Shown here: piece by piece, positions 52,199 to 61,183 of the stretch
Layout of the letters: each line of letters begins with the position of its first letter
Numbering within the stretch: position 1 is the stretch's first letter
Position numbers and translations under genes: made by a program
DNA from: Enterococcus pallens ATCC BAA-351
GTDB taxonomy: Bacteria; Bacillota; Bacilli; Lactobacillales; Enterococcaceae
Direction of reading: 5' to 3'
Assembly (NCBI RefSeq): GCF_000407485.1
Contig: NZ_ASWD01000008.1
Span: 1 to 64,000, forward strand
Length of the DNA stretch: 64,000 nucleotides
The notes under the pieces: generated by a model
Seen by the model: only the letters and a program-made list of their open reading frames with translations
Told to the model about the DNA's origin: nothing
Databases searched by the model: none

Positions 52199-52451
52199 GT
52201 CTGCAAATACGGTCTGGCAGCAGGGAATAAAACGGCTTCTTTATTTAGAAGATGTGAATAATAAATGAGATGCGTTATAATCTATATAATAAGATGTGAC
52301 AGGAAACAATTCTCTTTCTAAAAGAAATACGACATTATTTGCTATACATAATCAATATAATGGTTCCTGATACTTTATACATAAATCTTCAGATAGTTGT
52401 TGTATCTGTGCAAGGCAAAACTACTTCTACTATAGATGGGAGCAAGGGTGC
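52199..52451. other. Spacer before the Mga-like regulator
   Basis: No gene. A dyad CAGATA-N7-TATCTG (52390-52408) lies 45 nt before the regulator's start and could be an autoregulatory site. -10-like TATAAT sequences occur near 52270 and 52356 without a good -35. Confidence 0.4.
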
Positions 52452-53918
52452 GTGAAAACATTATTGTCAAATTCAGCAAATCGCCAGGTTCTAATTATTG
52501 AGCAGCTTAAGTATTCCGATGACTGGGTATCTGTGAAGAGTATCGTAGAAAGCATTGATGCCACTCCGAAAACAATCATTAGAGATTGTGAAGATATTGA
52601 AGACCGCTGGGGACATATTGTTAGTATTCAAAGAGATGGTTCTTCTGCGCTACATTTATCGGAAAAGAAAGGACATTCAGTAGCAGAAATTTTTTCCGAA
52701 ATGATCCAGGAATCAGTAGCTTTTCAGCTGCTGGAGCAAATCATTTTTTATCCTGGGAAAAGCCGTTCCCAGCTGCAAAAGGAACTGTTTATCAGTTCCG
52801 CCAATTTGTATCGTCAGATTATCAAAATGAATGAGATTTTGGCGGCCTTTGGTGTCTACATTGATCGGACAAACGTCTGTCTGTCAGGAAAAAATGAGGT
52901 GCAAATCCGGATCTTTTTGGCTCTTTATTTTTCTGAAGCCTATGATTACAACAGCTGGCCTTTTCCGACCATTGATCGCGGGCAGGTAGAGCAGCTGGTC
53001 GAGAAAATGACGTCTATTTATCCGCAGGAGCTGAGTCTGCCATTTCTGGTAGGGGCAACTATTTTAAGGCAGCGCCAAGGCTTTGTAGTCTCTGAGGAGC
53101 AGATGAAAAAGAAGGATCACCACTTAGATGTTTATCATTTTTTCCTGCTGAATTTGCAGGAGCTGCTTCCGGAGTTGGTTGAAAAAGAGTTGTATTTGGA
53201 TTTTGCCAGTACGATTTTGTGGCGGGATTTTTCTTGGGATAACCGCGAAGAAGAGCGGAGGATTGACCGGCTGTGCACGGCCTCCATTCAATTGATTGCA
53301 GAGGTTTTAGCTTTAAAAAATTCAGCAGAAAATTTGCAGAAGTGTATTTATGTACTCAAAAGCTTTTACTGTCTGCATAAAACGTACCCTTACAAAAATT
53401 ACCTGATATACAATCGCTGCTGGAGTGCCAGTAAAACCATTCGCAATCGTTTTGCGGTTTTTAATAAAGTCTTGGAAAAAAATCTTAAGGATCTGGAAAA
53501 GGCAACCAATATTCCTTGGTATTCTGCCTATTTTGTTTCCATTCTTTTTGAATTGTTTATTGCCTGGGAAAATCTCCCTCAGCAGCTGTATGCATTACGG
53601 CAGCCGGTTTCAGTAGAGGTAGCCAGCAATCGCGGTGTGGATCACGCCCACTTGCTGAGGTATTGTGTAGAACGAAGCTTGAACGATAAAGTGCTGGTAA
53701 ATATCAATCCTACATTGATAAAGTGTGATCCAAGTGAGGGGCAGCAAATTAATTTTGATCTCTGTGTAACCAATTTTTTAGCGAAGAGCGTGCCGAAGGA
53801 AAAATTGTTTATCGTGGAAGATATCCCTTCGGCCAAGAATTTGACCTCCCTGCAGGAATTGATCGAGAAGCATCGGATGGAAATGGTTATCGAACAATTA
53901 GCGTATTTAGAATCATAA
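52452..53918 (+). CDS. Mga/AtxA-type transcriptional regulator
   Basis: 488 aa. N-terminal HTH pair (about 10-60, with DDWVSVKSIVESIDATPKTI, and about 85-130, with SRSQLQKELFISSANLYRQI), then a long helical region of the PRD-like type seen in Mga and AtxA (about 170-390), and an EIIB-like C-terminal part. Such proteins switch on virulence or carbohydrate genes and may be controlled by PTS phosphorylation. GTG 52452 follows a GGGAGC-type SD. No operon partner; the target is unknown. Many CTG, GCC and CAG codons compared with the ribosomal genes in the window. Confidence 0.82.
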   Translation: MKTLLSNSANRQVLIIEQLKYSDDWVSVKSIVESIDATPKTIIRDCEDIEDRWGHIVSIQRDGSSALHLSEKKGHSVAEIFSEMIQESVAFQLLEQIIFYPGKSRSQLQKELFISSANLYRQIIKMNEILAAFGVYIDRTNVCLSGKNEVQIRIFLALYFSEAYDYNSWPFPTIDRGQVEQLVEKMTSIYPQELSLPFLVGATILRQRQGFVVSEEQMKKKDHHLDVYHFFLLNLQELLPELVEKELYLDFASTILWRDFSWDNREEERRIDRLCTASIQLIAEVLALKNSAENLQKCIYVLKSFYCLHKTYPYKNYLIYNRCWSASKTIRNRFAVFNKVLEKNLKDLEKATNIPWYSAYFVSILFELFIAWENLPQQLYALRQPVSVEVASNRGVDHAHLLRYCVERSLNDKVLVNINPTLIKCDPSEGQQINFDLCVTNFLAKSVPKEKLFIVEDIPSAKNLTSLQELIEKHRMEMVIEQLAYLES

Positions 53919-53924
53919 CGAAAG

Positions 53925-53975
53925 GAAGCCCACGCACCTGTTCCTGTTTTTAGGTGAGTGGGCTTCTTAATTTGT
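53925..53975. terminator. Terminator after the Mga-like gene
   Basis: GAAGCCCAC-CACCT...AGGTG-GTGGGCTTC stem with T-rich flank; may also serve the convergent small gene. Confidence 0.8.
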
Positions 53976-53998
53976 AAGGATATGTCGATACCGAGCTG

Positions 53999-54193
53999 TT
54001 AATATCTGCGTTGATTGCTGCGCTTAGTTAACCAGTTAACAATAAAGTAAGCAATTGCTAAAGGAATCCCAATGCGGAATACAAGGGATAAGACACCGGA
54101 AATGAGTGGGCCGATAATGTGCAAGGCTAGGCTAGCGACTAGAAAAAAGCCGATGACCATTAAAATACGTACAGGAGTTGAATAAGTTTTCAT
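53999..54193 (-). CDS. Small membrane protein, function unknown
   Basis: 64 aa. Two hydrophobic helices (about 9-30 and 33-53) and a basic tail NWLTKRSNQRRY, so the C-terminus is probably cytoplasmic. SD GGAAGAA precedes the ATG. Family not recognised. Monocistronic by position. Confidence 0.6.
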   Translation of the reverse strand: MKTYSTPVRILMVIGFFLVASLALHIIGPLISGVLSLVFRIGIPLAIAYFIVNWLTKRSNQRRY

Positions 54194-54385
54194 AAGTTCT
54201 TCCTTCTTCCTTTGTGTTCTTGATTATGTACAAAGTATAACAAAGGTTTTTATTGAAAACGTCCAACCTAAGACGTATTTATCAATTGGCTATTAGTAGG
54301 AGAAATTTATGGGAAGGAAGCTATCTTAGGAGAAACAAATATGCTAGAGTGTTAATTGAACGAATAAATGATGAGGTGGGAAAGT

Positions 54386-55075
54386 ATGCTAGAGGCAATC
54401 ATTTTTGATATGGACGGGGTATTAGTAGATTCTGAATATACCTATTTTGAAAGCAAATCGACAATTTTAAAGGAAGCCGGACATCCAGTAGAAGAAAGCT
54501 ATCATTATCAGTTTATGGGAACAACGGGTGAATACATGTGGCAAAAGATGAAGGAAGAATTCTCTTTGCCCTTAACGGTTGCTGAATATGCAGAGCAAAT
54601 GACTCAGCTGCGAGAAAAAATGGTAGAAACGGATGGCGTGCGGGCAATTGAGGGAGCTCCAGCCTTAGTGAAACGTCTTCACGAAGCCGGTTTGCCGCTG
54701 GGAGTGGCTTCTTCATCAACGTTGAAGGAGATTAAAGCTAATCTGCAGGCTCTAGGAATTGCCGACTGTTTCCAGATTGTCATGAGCAGTGAAGAAGTCC
54801 CTCATTCTAAACCAGCTCCTGACGTTTACTTGGAGGTTGCTCGCCGTATGGGGGTAGAGCCAACCAATTGTCTAGGAATTGAAGATACGAAAAATGGCAG
54901 TACCGCAGTTCATCGGGCAGGAATGGTTTGTGTAGGTTTCCATAATCCCATCTATCCCAAGCAGGATTTGCAAAAAGCGGATCGAATTGTCGAGAGCTTT
55001 GAGGGACTGGATCGGGACACTTTGGAAAAAATTTATCAAGAAGTAAAAGGGGAAAAAGATGCAGGCAATCATTAA
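54386..55075 (+). CDS. HAD-superfamily sugar-phosphatase/phosphoglucomutase-like hydrolase
   Basis: 229 aa. Motif I FDMDGVLVDSE (nucleophile Asp and acid-base Asp), motif II Ser in GVASSS, motif III Lys in HSKPAPDVY, motif IV GIEDTKNG. Small helical C1 cap between motifs I and II. This is the beta-phosphoglucomutase/sugar-phosphate phosphatase branch; no maltose phosphorylase is nearby, so a phosphatase role is as likely. ATG 54386 has SD GAGGTGGG. It overlaps the next gene by 17 nt. Confidence 0.87.
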   Translation: MLEAIIFDMDGVLVDSEYTYFESKSTILKEAGHPVEESYHYQFMGTTGEYMWQKMKEEFSLPLTVAEYAEQMTQLREKMVETDGVRAIEGAPALVKRLHEAGLPLGVASSSTLKEIKANLQALGIADCFQIVMSSEEVPHSKPAPDVYLEVARRMGVEPTNCLGIEDTKNGSTAVHRAGMVCVGFHNPIYPKQDLQKADRIVESFEGLDRDTLEKIYQEVKGEKDAGNH

Positions 55076-55463
55076 TCAGCAGGAATTTATTACCGAGGGC
55101 GGCTGCAATGCTTGCGGACTGCAAAGCTGCATTACGTACACCTTGCAGTTAGAAAATGAAAAAATGGTCTTATTAGACGAGTATGACAATCCTTCATTGA
55201 TTACAGCCTTAGCTCTGGAAAATGGCTGGCGGCAGGAGTATGTAACCGTGGGAATTGGTGAGGATGCCCTAGTGTTTAAAAAAGAAGGACAGCAGGTAGC
55301 TGTTCAGGAGACCGGCTCGATGATCACCTATCAAAACATAGGACGCAAGTGCACGATTCCGAAGTGTGGGGCAGTTAAGGAAGAAGGGTTCCAACAGGTG
55401 AACCAAGTGCTGCAGGACATTTTTTCACTAGAAGCCTATGAATTTTTCGAAGCAGTTAAATAG
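55059..55463 (+). CDS. Hypothetical protein with conserved-looking cysteines
   Basis: 134 aa, family not recognised. An N-terminal cluster EGGCNACGLQSC (Cys16, Cys19, Cys24) and a later CTIPKC pair (near 97-102) could bind a metal or form disulfides; there is no signal peptide, so it is cytosolic. It starts inside the last 17 nt of the HAD gene behind SD AAAGGGG, which points to coupled translation and a shared task. It ends at a terminator shared with phosphoketolase. Confidence 0.75.
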   Translation: MQAIINQQEFITEGGCNACGLQSCITYTLQLENEKMVLLDEYDNPSLITALALENGWRQEYVTVGIGEDALVFKKEGQQVAVQETGSMITYQNIGRKCTIPKCGAVKEEGFQQVNQVLQDIFSLEAYEFFEAVK

Positions 55464-55465
55464 AA

Positions 55466-55512
55466 AAGGCCGCAACCTTTGACGAATAATCAAGGGTTGC
55501 AGCCTTATTTTT
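55466..55512. terminator. Bidirectional terminator
   Basis: AAGGCCGCAACCTTTG pairs with CAAGGGTTGCAGCCTT; T-run to the right, A-run to the left. Serves the HAD pair and xfp. Confidence 0.88.
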
Positions 55513-57878
55513 TATTTTTTCAAATCTTCCCAAGTCCAGTCAGTTACATCGACTAAATCTTTCCCTTCAGCTCGAATGTAATCATGGTGGCGTTGCAAAA
55601 TTTCGTCCATTTCTTCAGAGAAGTCGGCCGCTTTTTCACCGTAAGCTGCATTAGCTGCGGCTTGTGCTAAGTGGAAACGGTCCATTTCACTGTAAACCCG
55701 CATATCAAATGGGGTAGTAATGTCGCCATTTTCTCGGTAGCCATGAATATACAAGTTATGATTGTGACGATCAAAGAAGAAGTCGCGAATCATGTTTTCA
55801 TAGCCGTGGAAAGCAAAGACAATTGGTTTGTCTTTCGTAAATAAATCATCAAATGCTTCATCGCTCAATCCCCGTGGATCGTTATCTGGATGGCGCAGTT
55901 TCAAAATATCTACTACGTTGATAAAGCGAATCTTCATTTCAGGATAGTGCTTGTGTAAAATGCTGACAGCAGCTAACGCCTCTAAATTGGGTTCAGTTCC
56001 GGCAGCCGCGATCACGATATCCGGTTCATTGTCGCCATCAGTGCTGGCCCAGTCAATAACCTTCAAGCCTTTATCCACTAATTCTTCAGCTTCTTCCACC
56101 GAATAGAATTGAGGGCGGGGATGCTTGCTGGAAACGATCAAGTTAATCACTTGTTCTTCCTGCAAAGCTTTATCCATAACAGCCATCAAAGTATTGGCAT
56201 CAGCTGGCAAATACTCACGGATAAATTCGGGTTTCTTCTCAGCTAAGTGAGATAAGATACCTGGATCTTGGTGAGTGTAGCCATTGTGGTCTTGCTGGAA
56301 GACCGTGGATGTTGAAATCAGATTCAAGGATGGATAATGCTTACGCCAAGGTTGATCACTGGCTTTGCGCATCCATTTGAAATGCTGTGTCAGCATGGAA
56401 TCCACCACCCGCAGGAAGGATTCGTAGCTGGCAAAGAATCCGTGACGGCCAGTTAAGACGTAGCCCTCCAAGAAGCCTTCTGCTTGATGCTCGGATAATT
56501 GACCATCAATGACCCGACCAACAGAAGATTGCCATTCGTCTGAGCTGAGCTTAGGCTCCAGCCATTGACGATTGGTTACTTCAAACACTTTATTCAAGCG
56601 GTTGGATTTGGTTTCGTCTGGTCCAAAAATTCGGAAGTTGTCAGGATTATTTTTAATAATGTCTCTGGCATGACCGCCGAAAACGATCATATCTTGTGCC
56701 GTAACTGCACCTGGATGTGAAGTATCAACAGCCAGTTCACGCCAATCAGGCATATTCAATGGTTTAGGATCAATCCCGCCATTGGTAATCGGGTTGCTGG
56801 ACATCCGTTTGCTGCCCTTTGGTGAAAGCTCGCGAATCGATTCTATCAAGGTTCCATTTTCATCAAATAGTTCCTCTGGGTGATAAGACTTCAACCAATC
56901 AACCAATTTATCTGCGTGTTCCATGTGATCAGCATCCACTGGAATAGGAACTTGGTGTGCTCGGAAGGTTCCTTCAATTTTTTCACCATCCCAAGCTTCA
57001 GGACCCGTCCAGCCCTTTGGTGTACGGAAAATGATGACTGGCCATTGCGGCATTGTCGCATCTTCAGCCTTGCCTTGACGAGCTTTGGTTTGAATCGCTT
57101 TAATTTCTTCAATTACCTTGTCCAAGGTTTCTGCCATGATTGGGTGAACCTTCTCAGGATCAGTCCCTTCAACAAAGTAAGGCTTCCAGCCCATCCCTTC
57201 AAAATATTTCACCAAATCTTCATTGCTCTTACGAGAAAGAATCGTTGGATTGGAAATTTTTCCGCCATTTAAATAAAGGATCGGTAAAACAGCGCCATCG
57301 TTTACTGGATTAATGAACACATTAGAGAACCAGCTGCCAGCGAGTGGGCCTGTTTCTGATTCGCCATCACCAACAACAGTTGCGGCAATGACATCTGGAT
57401 TATCCAAAATCGCTCCAGTTGCGTGAGAGATGGAATAGCCTAATTCGCCGCCTTCATGAATGGAGCCCGGTGTTTCTGGTGCAGCATGAGAAGCGATCCC
57501 GCCAGGAAATGAGAACATTTTAAACAGGCGCTTCAAGCCAGCTTCATCTTGGGTAACCTCTGGATAAATTTCAGAGTAGCTGCCATCTAAGTAAGAGTTG
57601 GAAACCATTACTTGGCCGCCGTGTCCAGGGCCTTCAATGTAAAACATGTTTAAGTCGTACTTATTAATGACGCGATTTAAATGAGCATAAATAAAGTTTT
57701 GACCGGCAATAGTGCCCCAATGTCCGATTGGATGAGATTTAATGTCTTCTTTTTGAATGGAGCGCTTTAATAAAGGATTGTCCTTTAAATAAATTTGAGC
57801 GACAGAGATGTAATTGGCAGCACGCCACCAAGCGTTGAGTCGGTCGAGATATTCTTTAGAATCTACGTTTACTGTCAT
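55512..57878 (-). CDS. xfp: Xylulose-5-phosphate/fructose-6-phosphate phosphoketolase
   Basis: 788 aa, ThDP-dependent: cleaves xylulose-5-P (and often fructose-6-P) with phosphate to acetyl phosphate and glyceraldehyde-3-P (or erythrose-4-P). Landmarks: SHPIGHWGT near the start, EGPGHGG, the ThDP motif [14 protein letters not shown], and [12 protein letters not shown] in the PYR domain. ATG 57878 is used (SD-like GGGGC); 17 earlier in-frame codons overlap the leader. It lies back to back with the arabitol PTS cluster, whose predicted product is its substrate. Confidence 0.97.
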   Translation of the reverse strand: MTVNVDSKEYLDRLNAWWRAANYISVAQIYLKDNPLLKRSIQKEDIKSHPIGHWGTIAGQNFIYAHLNRVINKYDLNMFYIEGPGHGGQVMVSNSYLDGSYSEIYPEVTQDEAGLKRLFKMFSFPGGIASHAAPETPGSIHEGGELGYSISHATGAILDNPDVIAATVVGDGESETGPLAGSWFSNVFINPVNDGAVLPILYLNGGKISNPTILSRKSNEDLVKYFEGMGWKPYFVEGTDPEKVHPIMAETLDKVIEEIKAIQTKARQGKAEDATMPQWPVIIFRTPKGWTGPEAWDGEKIEGTFRAHQVPIPVDADHMEHADKLVDWLKSYHPEELFDENGTLIESIRELSPKGSKRMSSNPITNGGIDPKPLNMPDWRELAVDTSHPGAVTAQDMIVFGGHARDIIKNNPDNFRIFGPDETKSNRLNKVFEVTNRQWLEPKLSSDEWQSSVGRVIDGQLSEHQAEGFLEGYVLTGRHGFFASYESFLRVVDSMLTQHFKWMRKASDQPWRKHYPSLNLISTSTVFQQDHNGYTHQDPGILSHLAEKKPEFIREYLPADANTLMAVMDKALQEEQVINLIVSSKHPRPQFYSVEEAEELVDKGLKVIDWASTDGDNEPDIVIAAAGTEPNLEALAAVSILHKHYPEMKIRFINVVDILKLRHPDNDPRGLSDEAFDDLFTKDKPIVFAFHGYENMIRDFFFDRHNHNLYIHGYRENGDITTPFDMRVYSEMDRFHLAQAAANAAYGEKAADFSEEMDEILQRHHDYIRAEGKDLVDVTDWTWEDLKK

Positions 57879-57927
57879 AAGTAAAAGCCCCTTTTTAGTA
57901 TTTTTTACTATAAATATAGCCACCCTC

Positions 57928-57956
57928 ACTATAGCGCGATCGTAAAAAAATGTAAA
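57928..57956 (-). promoter_or_regulatory. xfp promoter
   Basis: Read leftward: -35 TTTACA (57951-57956), 17-nt spacer, -10 TATAGT (57928-57933). Confidence 0.7.
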
Positions 57957-58241
57957 ATAATCAGTCTCTTGTTACAGCATGCCATAGTTAAATAATGAGA
58001 CTATTTCACAGATAAAAAGCGAATCCAAAGTACCAAGTTGCATAAAGGGTTGCTAAAAAAGTATATTGAAGAGAGTGGGAACTTTGATTTAGTCAGCTTA
58101 TCCCCAAGAACATAAAAGGCAAATGAATCAGCAGTGCAGCAGCGATCTCATGTTGCATAAAAAACACTGAATATTGTGGGAACAACGCTGGTGGTAATGT
58201 AAGCGATTTTATAATAAATTGTAATTGTGAGAGGGATGACT
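57957..58241 (+). promoter_or_regulatory. Divergent spacer with cre candidate and direct repeat
   Basis: No gene. A cre match TGTAAGCGATTTTA (58198-58211, 13 of 14 positions) is followed by a -10-like TATAAT (58210-58215) about 30 nt before the regulator start. The 10-bp direct repeat GTTGCATAAA occurs at 58037-58046 and 58152-58161 and could bind a regulator. No good -35 was seen, so activation is plausible. Confidence 0.55.
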
Positions 58242-60311
58242 ATGAACCTAGAAAAACGAACAAATCAAATTTTTATGGAACTGATCAACAATCCGCAGCT
58301 GACTAGTAAAGCGCTGTGTGAAAAGTTTGATCTTTCCCGCGGACAATTAAATTATGCATTGAAGAAAATTAATGATTCACTGCAGGATGAAAAGCTGGGG
58401 GAAATTAAGCGAACCAAAAACGGCCGCTTTATTATTCCAAATGAAACGTTGTCCTATTTTAAAGGTGGTGATGAAACGCTGGGAGAGCATCAGGAAAATT
58501 ATGTTTTTTCCGGCAAAGAACGCGTTTATTTAATTGAACTGATGCTGTTAAGTAAAGAAGACTATCTCTCGCTGAATCATTTCATTGATGATTTACAGGT
58601 GAGCCGCAATACGATTTTGCGAGATTTAAAAGAAACCAACCAGGATGTTGCTCGGCATGATTTAATTTTGAAGTACACCCGACAAAAGGGCTACTTCATT
58701 GACGGAGATGAATGGAACAAACGGCAACTGCTGTCGGATGTGCTGGGGCACTTGGCGGAAATGTACAATGGCATTAATTTCATCATTCAGTTTGCTAACC
58801 TGGAGGTGGAAATGATTGAAACCTTCCGCAAGCGGGTGGAATTAATTGAACAGGATTTAGAGGTTCGTTTCACGGATGAACGCTTGAAGATTTTGCCGCT
58901 GCTGATCATTTTACTGATTCGACGGGCACAAAAGGGCAGATTGATTTCCTACAGCTTCAAGGTTAATTATCGGGAGCTGGCGGATACTAAGGAATACCTG
59001 GCAGCTGATCGAGTGGTATGGGATGTGGATGGCTTAAGTGAGAACGAACGAGTTTATCTGACGATGCTGCTCTTAACCACTAACCTTTCCCGAGGCGACA
59101 TACTTTCTCTAAAGGAAATCAACAAGATGAAGGAAGCCTTGGAGGGAGTCATGGCCAACTTTGAAAAAATTGCCGGTGTGAATTTAGAGGATAAGGAGAA
59201 ATTACTGGACCGTCTGCTAGTTCATATGCGACCGGCCTATTACCGGATTAAGTATCATTTGAATCTGCAAACTAAGTATTATCAGGAAAATAAAGATGCC
59301 AACCTGTTCTCCTTGGTGTATTTGGTTAAGGAAGCGAGCGGCCCGTTGGAGGAATTCTTCGGTCAGGCAATTCCTGATGCAGAACTGTTCTTCATCTCAT
59401 TGTTTATCGGCAGTCACATTATTGAAAGTACCGAGATTATTCATCCTGAAAATCGAAAAAAAGGAATTATCGTCTGTCCCAATGGCGTATCTATTGCAGT
59501 TTTGTTAGAAAATACACTGCGAAATTTACTGCCAGAAATTGATTTTGTAGCTTTGATGTCTGCTCGGGAGTTTTATCAGCAGGATTATGAAGCAGATTTT
59601 ATTTTCTCAGCGGTTCCATTAAAAACCGAGAAAAAAGTATTCGTAGTCAACAGCTTTTTAACCGAACAGGAGAAAAAGCAGCTGCGGGAACGGGTGCTGC
59701 GTTCAACGGCTGCGATTCAGCCAGGAGTAGTTACGCCAGAGAAGGTTTTATCCGTAGTAAAAAAATACGCAACTATTGCCGATGAGGATCAGCTGTATAG
59801 TGAATTACTAAATCTATTCACGCCTAAGGAATCCAAAATTTTAACGAAAAAGAAACCGCATCTAATTGATTTGTTAAAAGGCGAAACAATTCAAATTTTT
59901 GAAGAACCGACGGAATGGCTGACTGTTTTGGATCAGCTGGCAGTCCCGTTGCAGAAACACAAAGTAATTACTAACAACTATATTGAAGCCTTAAAAAAGG
60001 AAATGCCTACCTTGCCAGCTTATACGGTTTTACGTAATCGGATTGTTTTACCCCATACGGTTCCCGAGGCTGGAGCCATTGGTGTGGGAATCAGCTTGGG
60101 CATTTTGAAGCATGCACTGATCGCTGATGATGGCAGCCGAATTAAGACTGTGGTGCTGTTAGGATCTAATGACAAGGATGAACACATTGATTTGATTTTT
60201 GAACTAATGAGCTTGGCAGGTGCTAAGCAGATTGATCAATTGGAACAAGCAAAAACTGAAAAAGAAGCACGGGAAGCTTTACTAAGCTTCAACGAAGACT
60301 ATTGGAGGTAA
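58242..60311 (+). CDS. PRD-containing transcriptional regulator (BglG/MtlR type)
   Basis: 689 aa. N-terminal HTHs (about 5-60 and 100-155), PRD1 (about 165-280), PRD2 (about 290-400, with the HMRPAYYR histidine at 328), an EIIB-Gat-like domain (Cys412 in IIVCPNGVS) and a C-terminal EIIA-like domain (His605 in LPHTVPEAG). Such activators are switched by HPr and EII phosphorylation and induce the neighbouring PTS. ATG 58242 is chosen by SD GAGAGGG; upstream GTG 58227 and ATG 58236 are less well spaced. EIIA follows after 4 nt. PRD1 lacks an obvious pair of conserved histidines. Confidence 0.93.
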   Translation: MNLEKRTNQIFMELINNPQLTSKALCEKFDLSRGQLNYALKKINDSLQDEKLGEIKRTKNGRFIIPNETLSYFKGGDETLGEHQENYVFSGKERVYLIELMLLSKEDYLSLNHFIDDLQVSRNTILRDLKETNQDVARHDLILKYTRQKGYFIDGDEWNKRQLLSDVLGHLAEMYNGINFIIQFANLEVEMIETFRKRVELIEQDLEVRFTDERLKILPLLIILLIRRAQKGRLISYSFKVNYRELADTKEYLAADRVVWDVDGLSENERVYLTMLLLTTNLSRGDILSLKEINKMKEALEGVMANFEKIAGVNLEDKEKLLDRLLVHMRPAYYRIKYHLNLQTKYYQENKDANLFSLVYLVKEASGPLEEFFGQAIPDAELFFISLFIGSHIIESTEIIHPENRKKGIIVCPNGVSIAVLLENTLRNLLPEIDFVALMSAREFYQQDYEADFIFSAVPLKTEKKVFVVNSFLTEQEKKQLRERVLRSTAAIQPGVVTPEKVLSVVKKYATIADEDQLYSELLNLFTPKESKILTKKKPHLIDLLKGETIQIFEEPTEWLTVLDQLAVPLQKHKVITNNYIEALKKEMPTLPAYTVLRNRIVLPHTVPEAGAIGVGISLGILKHALIADDGSRIKTVVLLGSNDKDEHIDLIFELMSLAGAKQIDQLEQAKTEKEAREALLSFNEDYWR

Positions 60312-60315
60312 TGAA

Positions 60316-60792
60316 ATGACGGCAGAAACGAAACTAAGCGGGTATCTGAAGGAACCCCTGATTTTTGTACAGGAGGTCTACGATTCGCGGGATGAACTGT
60401 TGGAACAGGTTTATCAGCGGGCATTCAATCTTGGTTGGGTGCGAGAAGACTTTCTGTCACGGATTAAAGAGCGGGAGGAAAATTTCCCGACCGGTATTCA
60501 GCTGCAGAATCTAGGGGCAGCGATTCCTCACACAGACTCTGAATGTGTTTTAAAGGAGTTCGTGGCAGTAGTAACGAATGAACGCCCAGTTGTTTTTAAC
60601 AGTATGGAGGACAAAGATGTCCAGGTAAAGACAGACATTGTGTTTGTCTTAGGATTGAATCAGCCTCATGCCCAATTGGAAATGCTGCAGTCGTTAATGG
60701 GGCTTTTGCAAAATGAAACCCTGTTGTCAGAAATGTTGCTGGCGTCAAATGAAGTGTCGCTTTTGGAAGTCATTAAAAAAAATAACTTATAA
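60316..60792 (+). CDS. PTS galactitol-family EIIA
   Basis: 158 aa, fructose/mannitol-type EIIA fold. Phospho-His72 is in AAIPHTDSE. It receives phosphate from HPr and passes it to Cys11 of the EIIB at 60809. SD TGGAGG overlaps the end of the regulator gene. Confidence 0.93.
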   Translation: MTAETKLSGYLKEPLIFVQEVYDSRDELLEQVYQRAFNLGWVREDFLSRIKEREENFPTGIQLQNLGAAIPHTDSECVLKEFVAVVTNERPVVFNSMEDKDVQVKTDIVFVLGLNQPHAQLEMLQSLMGLLQNETLLSEMLLASNEVSLLEVIKKNNL

Positions 60793-60808
60793 GATAGGGG
60801 AAAATAAA

Positions 60809-61102
60809 ATGAAAAGAAAAGTAAAAGTATTAGTCGCATGTGGAGCAGGGATTGCAACATCTACGGTAGTTATGAAGAAGGTAGAGGACTTATTTGCCCG
60901 CAATGAGATTCCGGTAGAAATTACGCAAATTAAAATCGCGGAAGCATCAGCTAAGCAGGATGAAGCGGATATTTTAATCTCAACAACGATGCTGCCAACG
61001 GAATACAAGATTCCAGCGATCAAAGCGATGGCCTTCTTAACGGGCATTAACACGGAAAAAGTTGAGAATGAGATTTTGGAAGCTGTGAATTCATTAGATT
61101 AA
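60809..61102 (+). CDS. PTS galactitol-family EIIB
   Basis: 97 aa. Phospho-Cys11 in the P-loop VACGAGIATST, typical for GatB-like EIIB. ATG 60809 has SD AGGGG; 32 upstream codons in frame overlap EIIA and are rejected. A hairpin follows at 61127-61155 before EIIC. Confidence 0.93.
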   Translation: MKRKVKVLVACGAGIATSTVVMKKVEDLFARNEIPVEITQIKIAEASAKQDEADILISTTMLPTEYKIPAIKAMAFLTGINTEKVENEILEAVNSLD

Positions 61103-61126
61103 TAGGCGGATAACTGAAGGTAAATA

Positions 61127-61155
61127 GGAATAGTTTTTTACTGAAAAATTATTCC
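61127..61155 (+). promoter_or_regulatory. Intercistronic hairpin between EIIB and EIIC
   Basis: GGAATA-g-TTTTT...AAAAA-t-TATTCC, no T-run after it. More likely an mRNA processing or stability element, setting EIIC amounts apart from EIIA/EIIB, than a terminator. Confidence 0.4.
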
Positions 61156-61183
61156 TTAATATATTTAAGGAGGATTTCATTGA

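Noticed and set aside
58141-58226. Sigma-54 promoter for the PRD regulator/PTS operon
   Set aside because: No TGGCAC-N5-TTGCA-like pair with correct spacing, and the regulator has no sigma-54 interaction (AAA+) domain.
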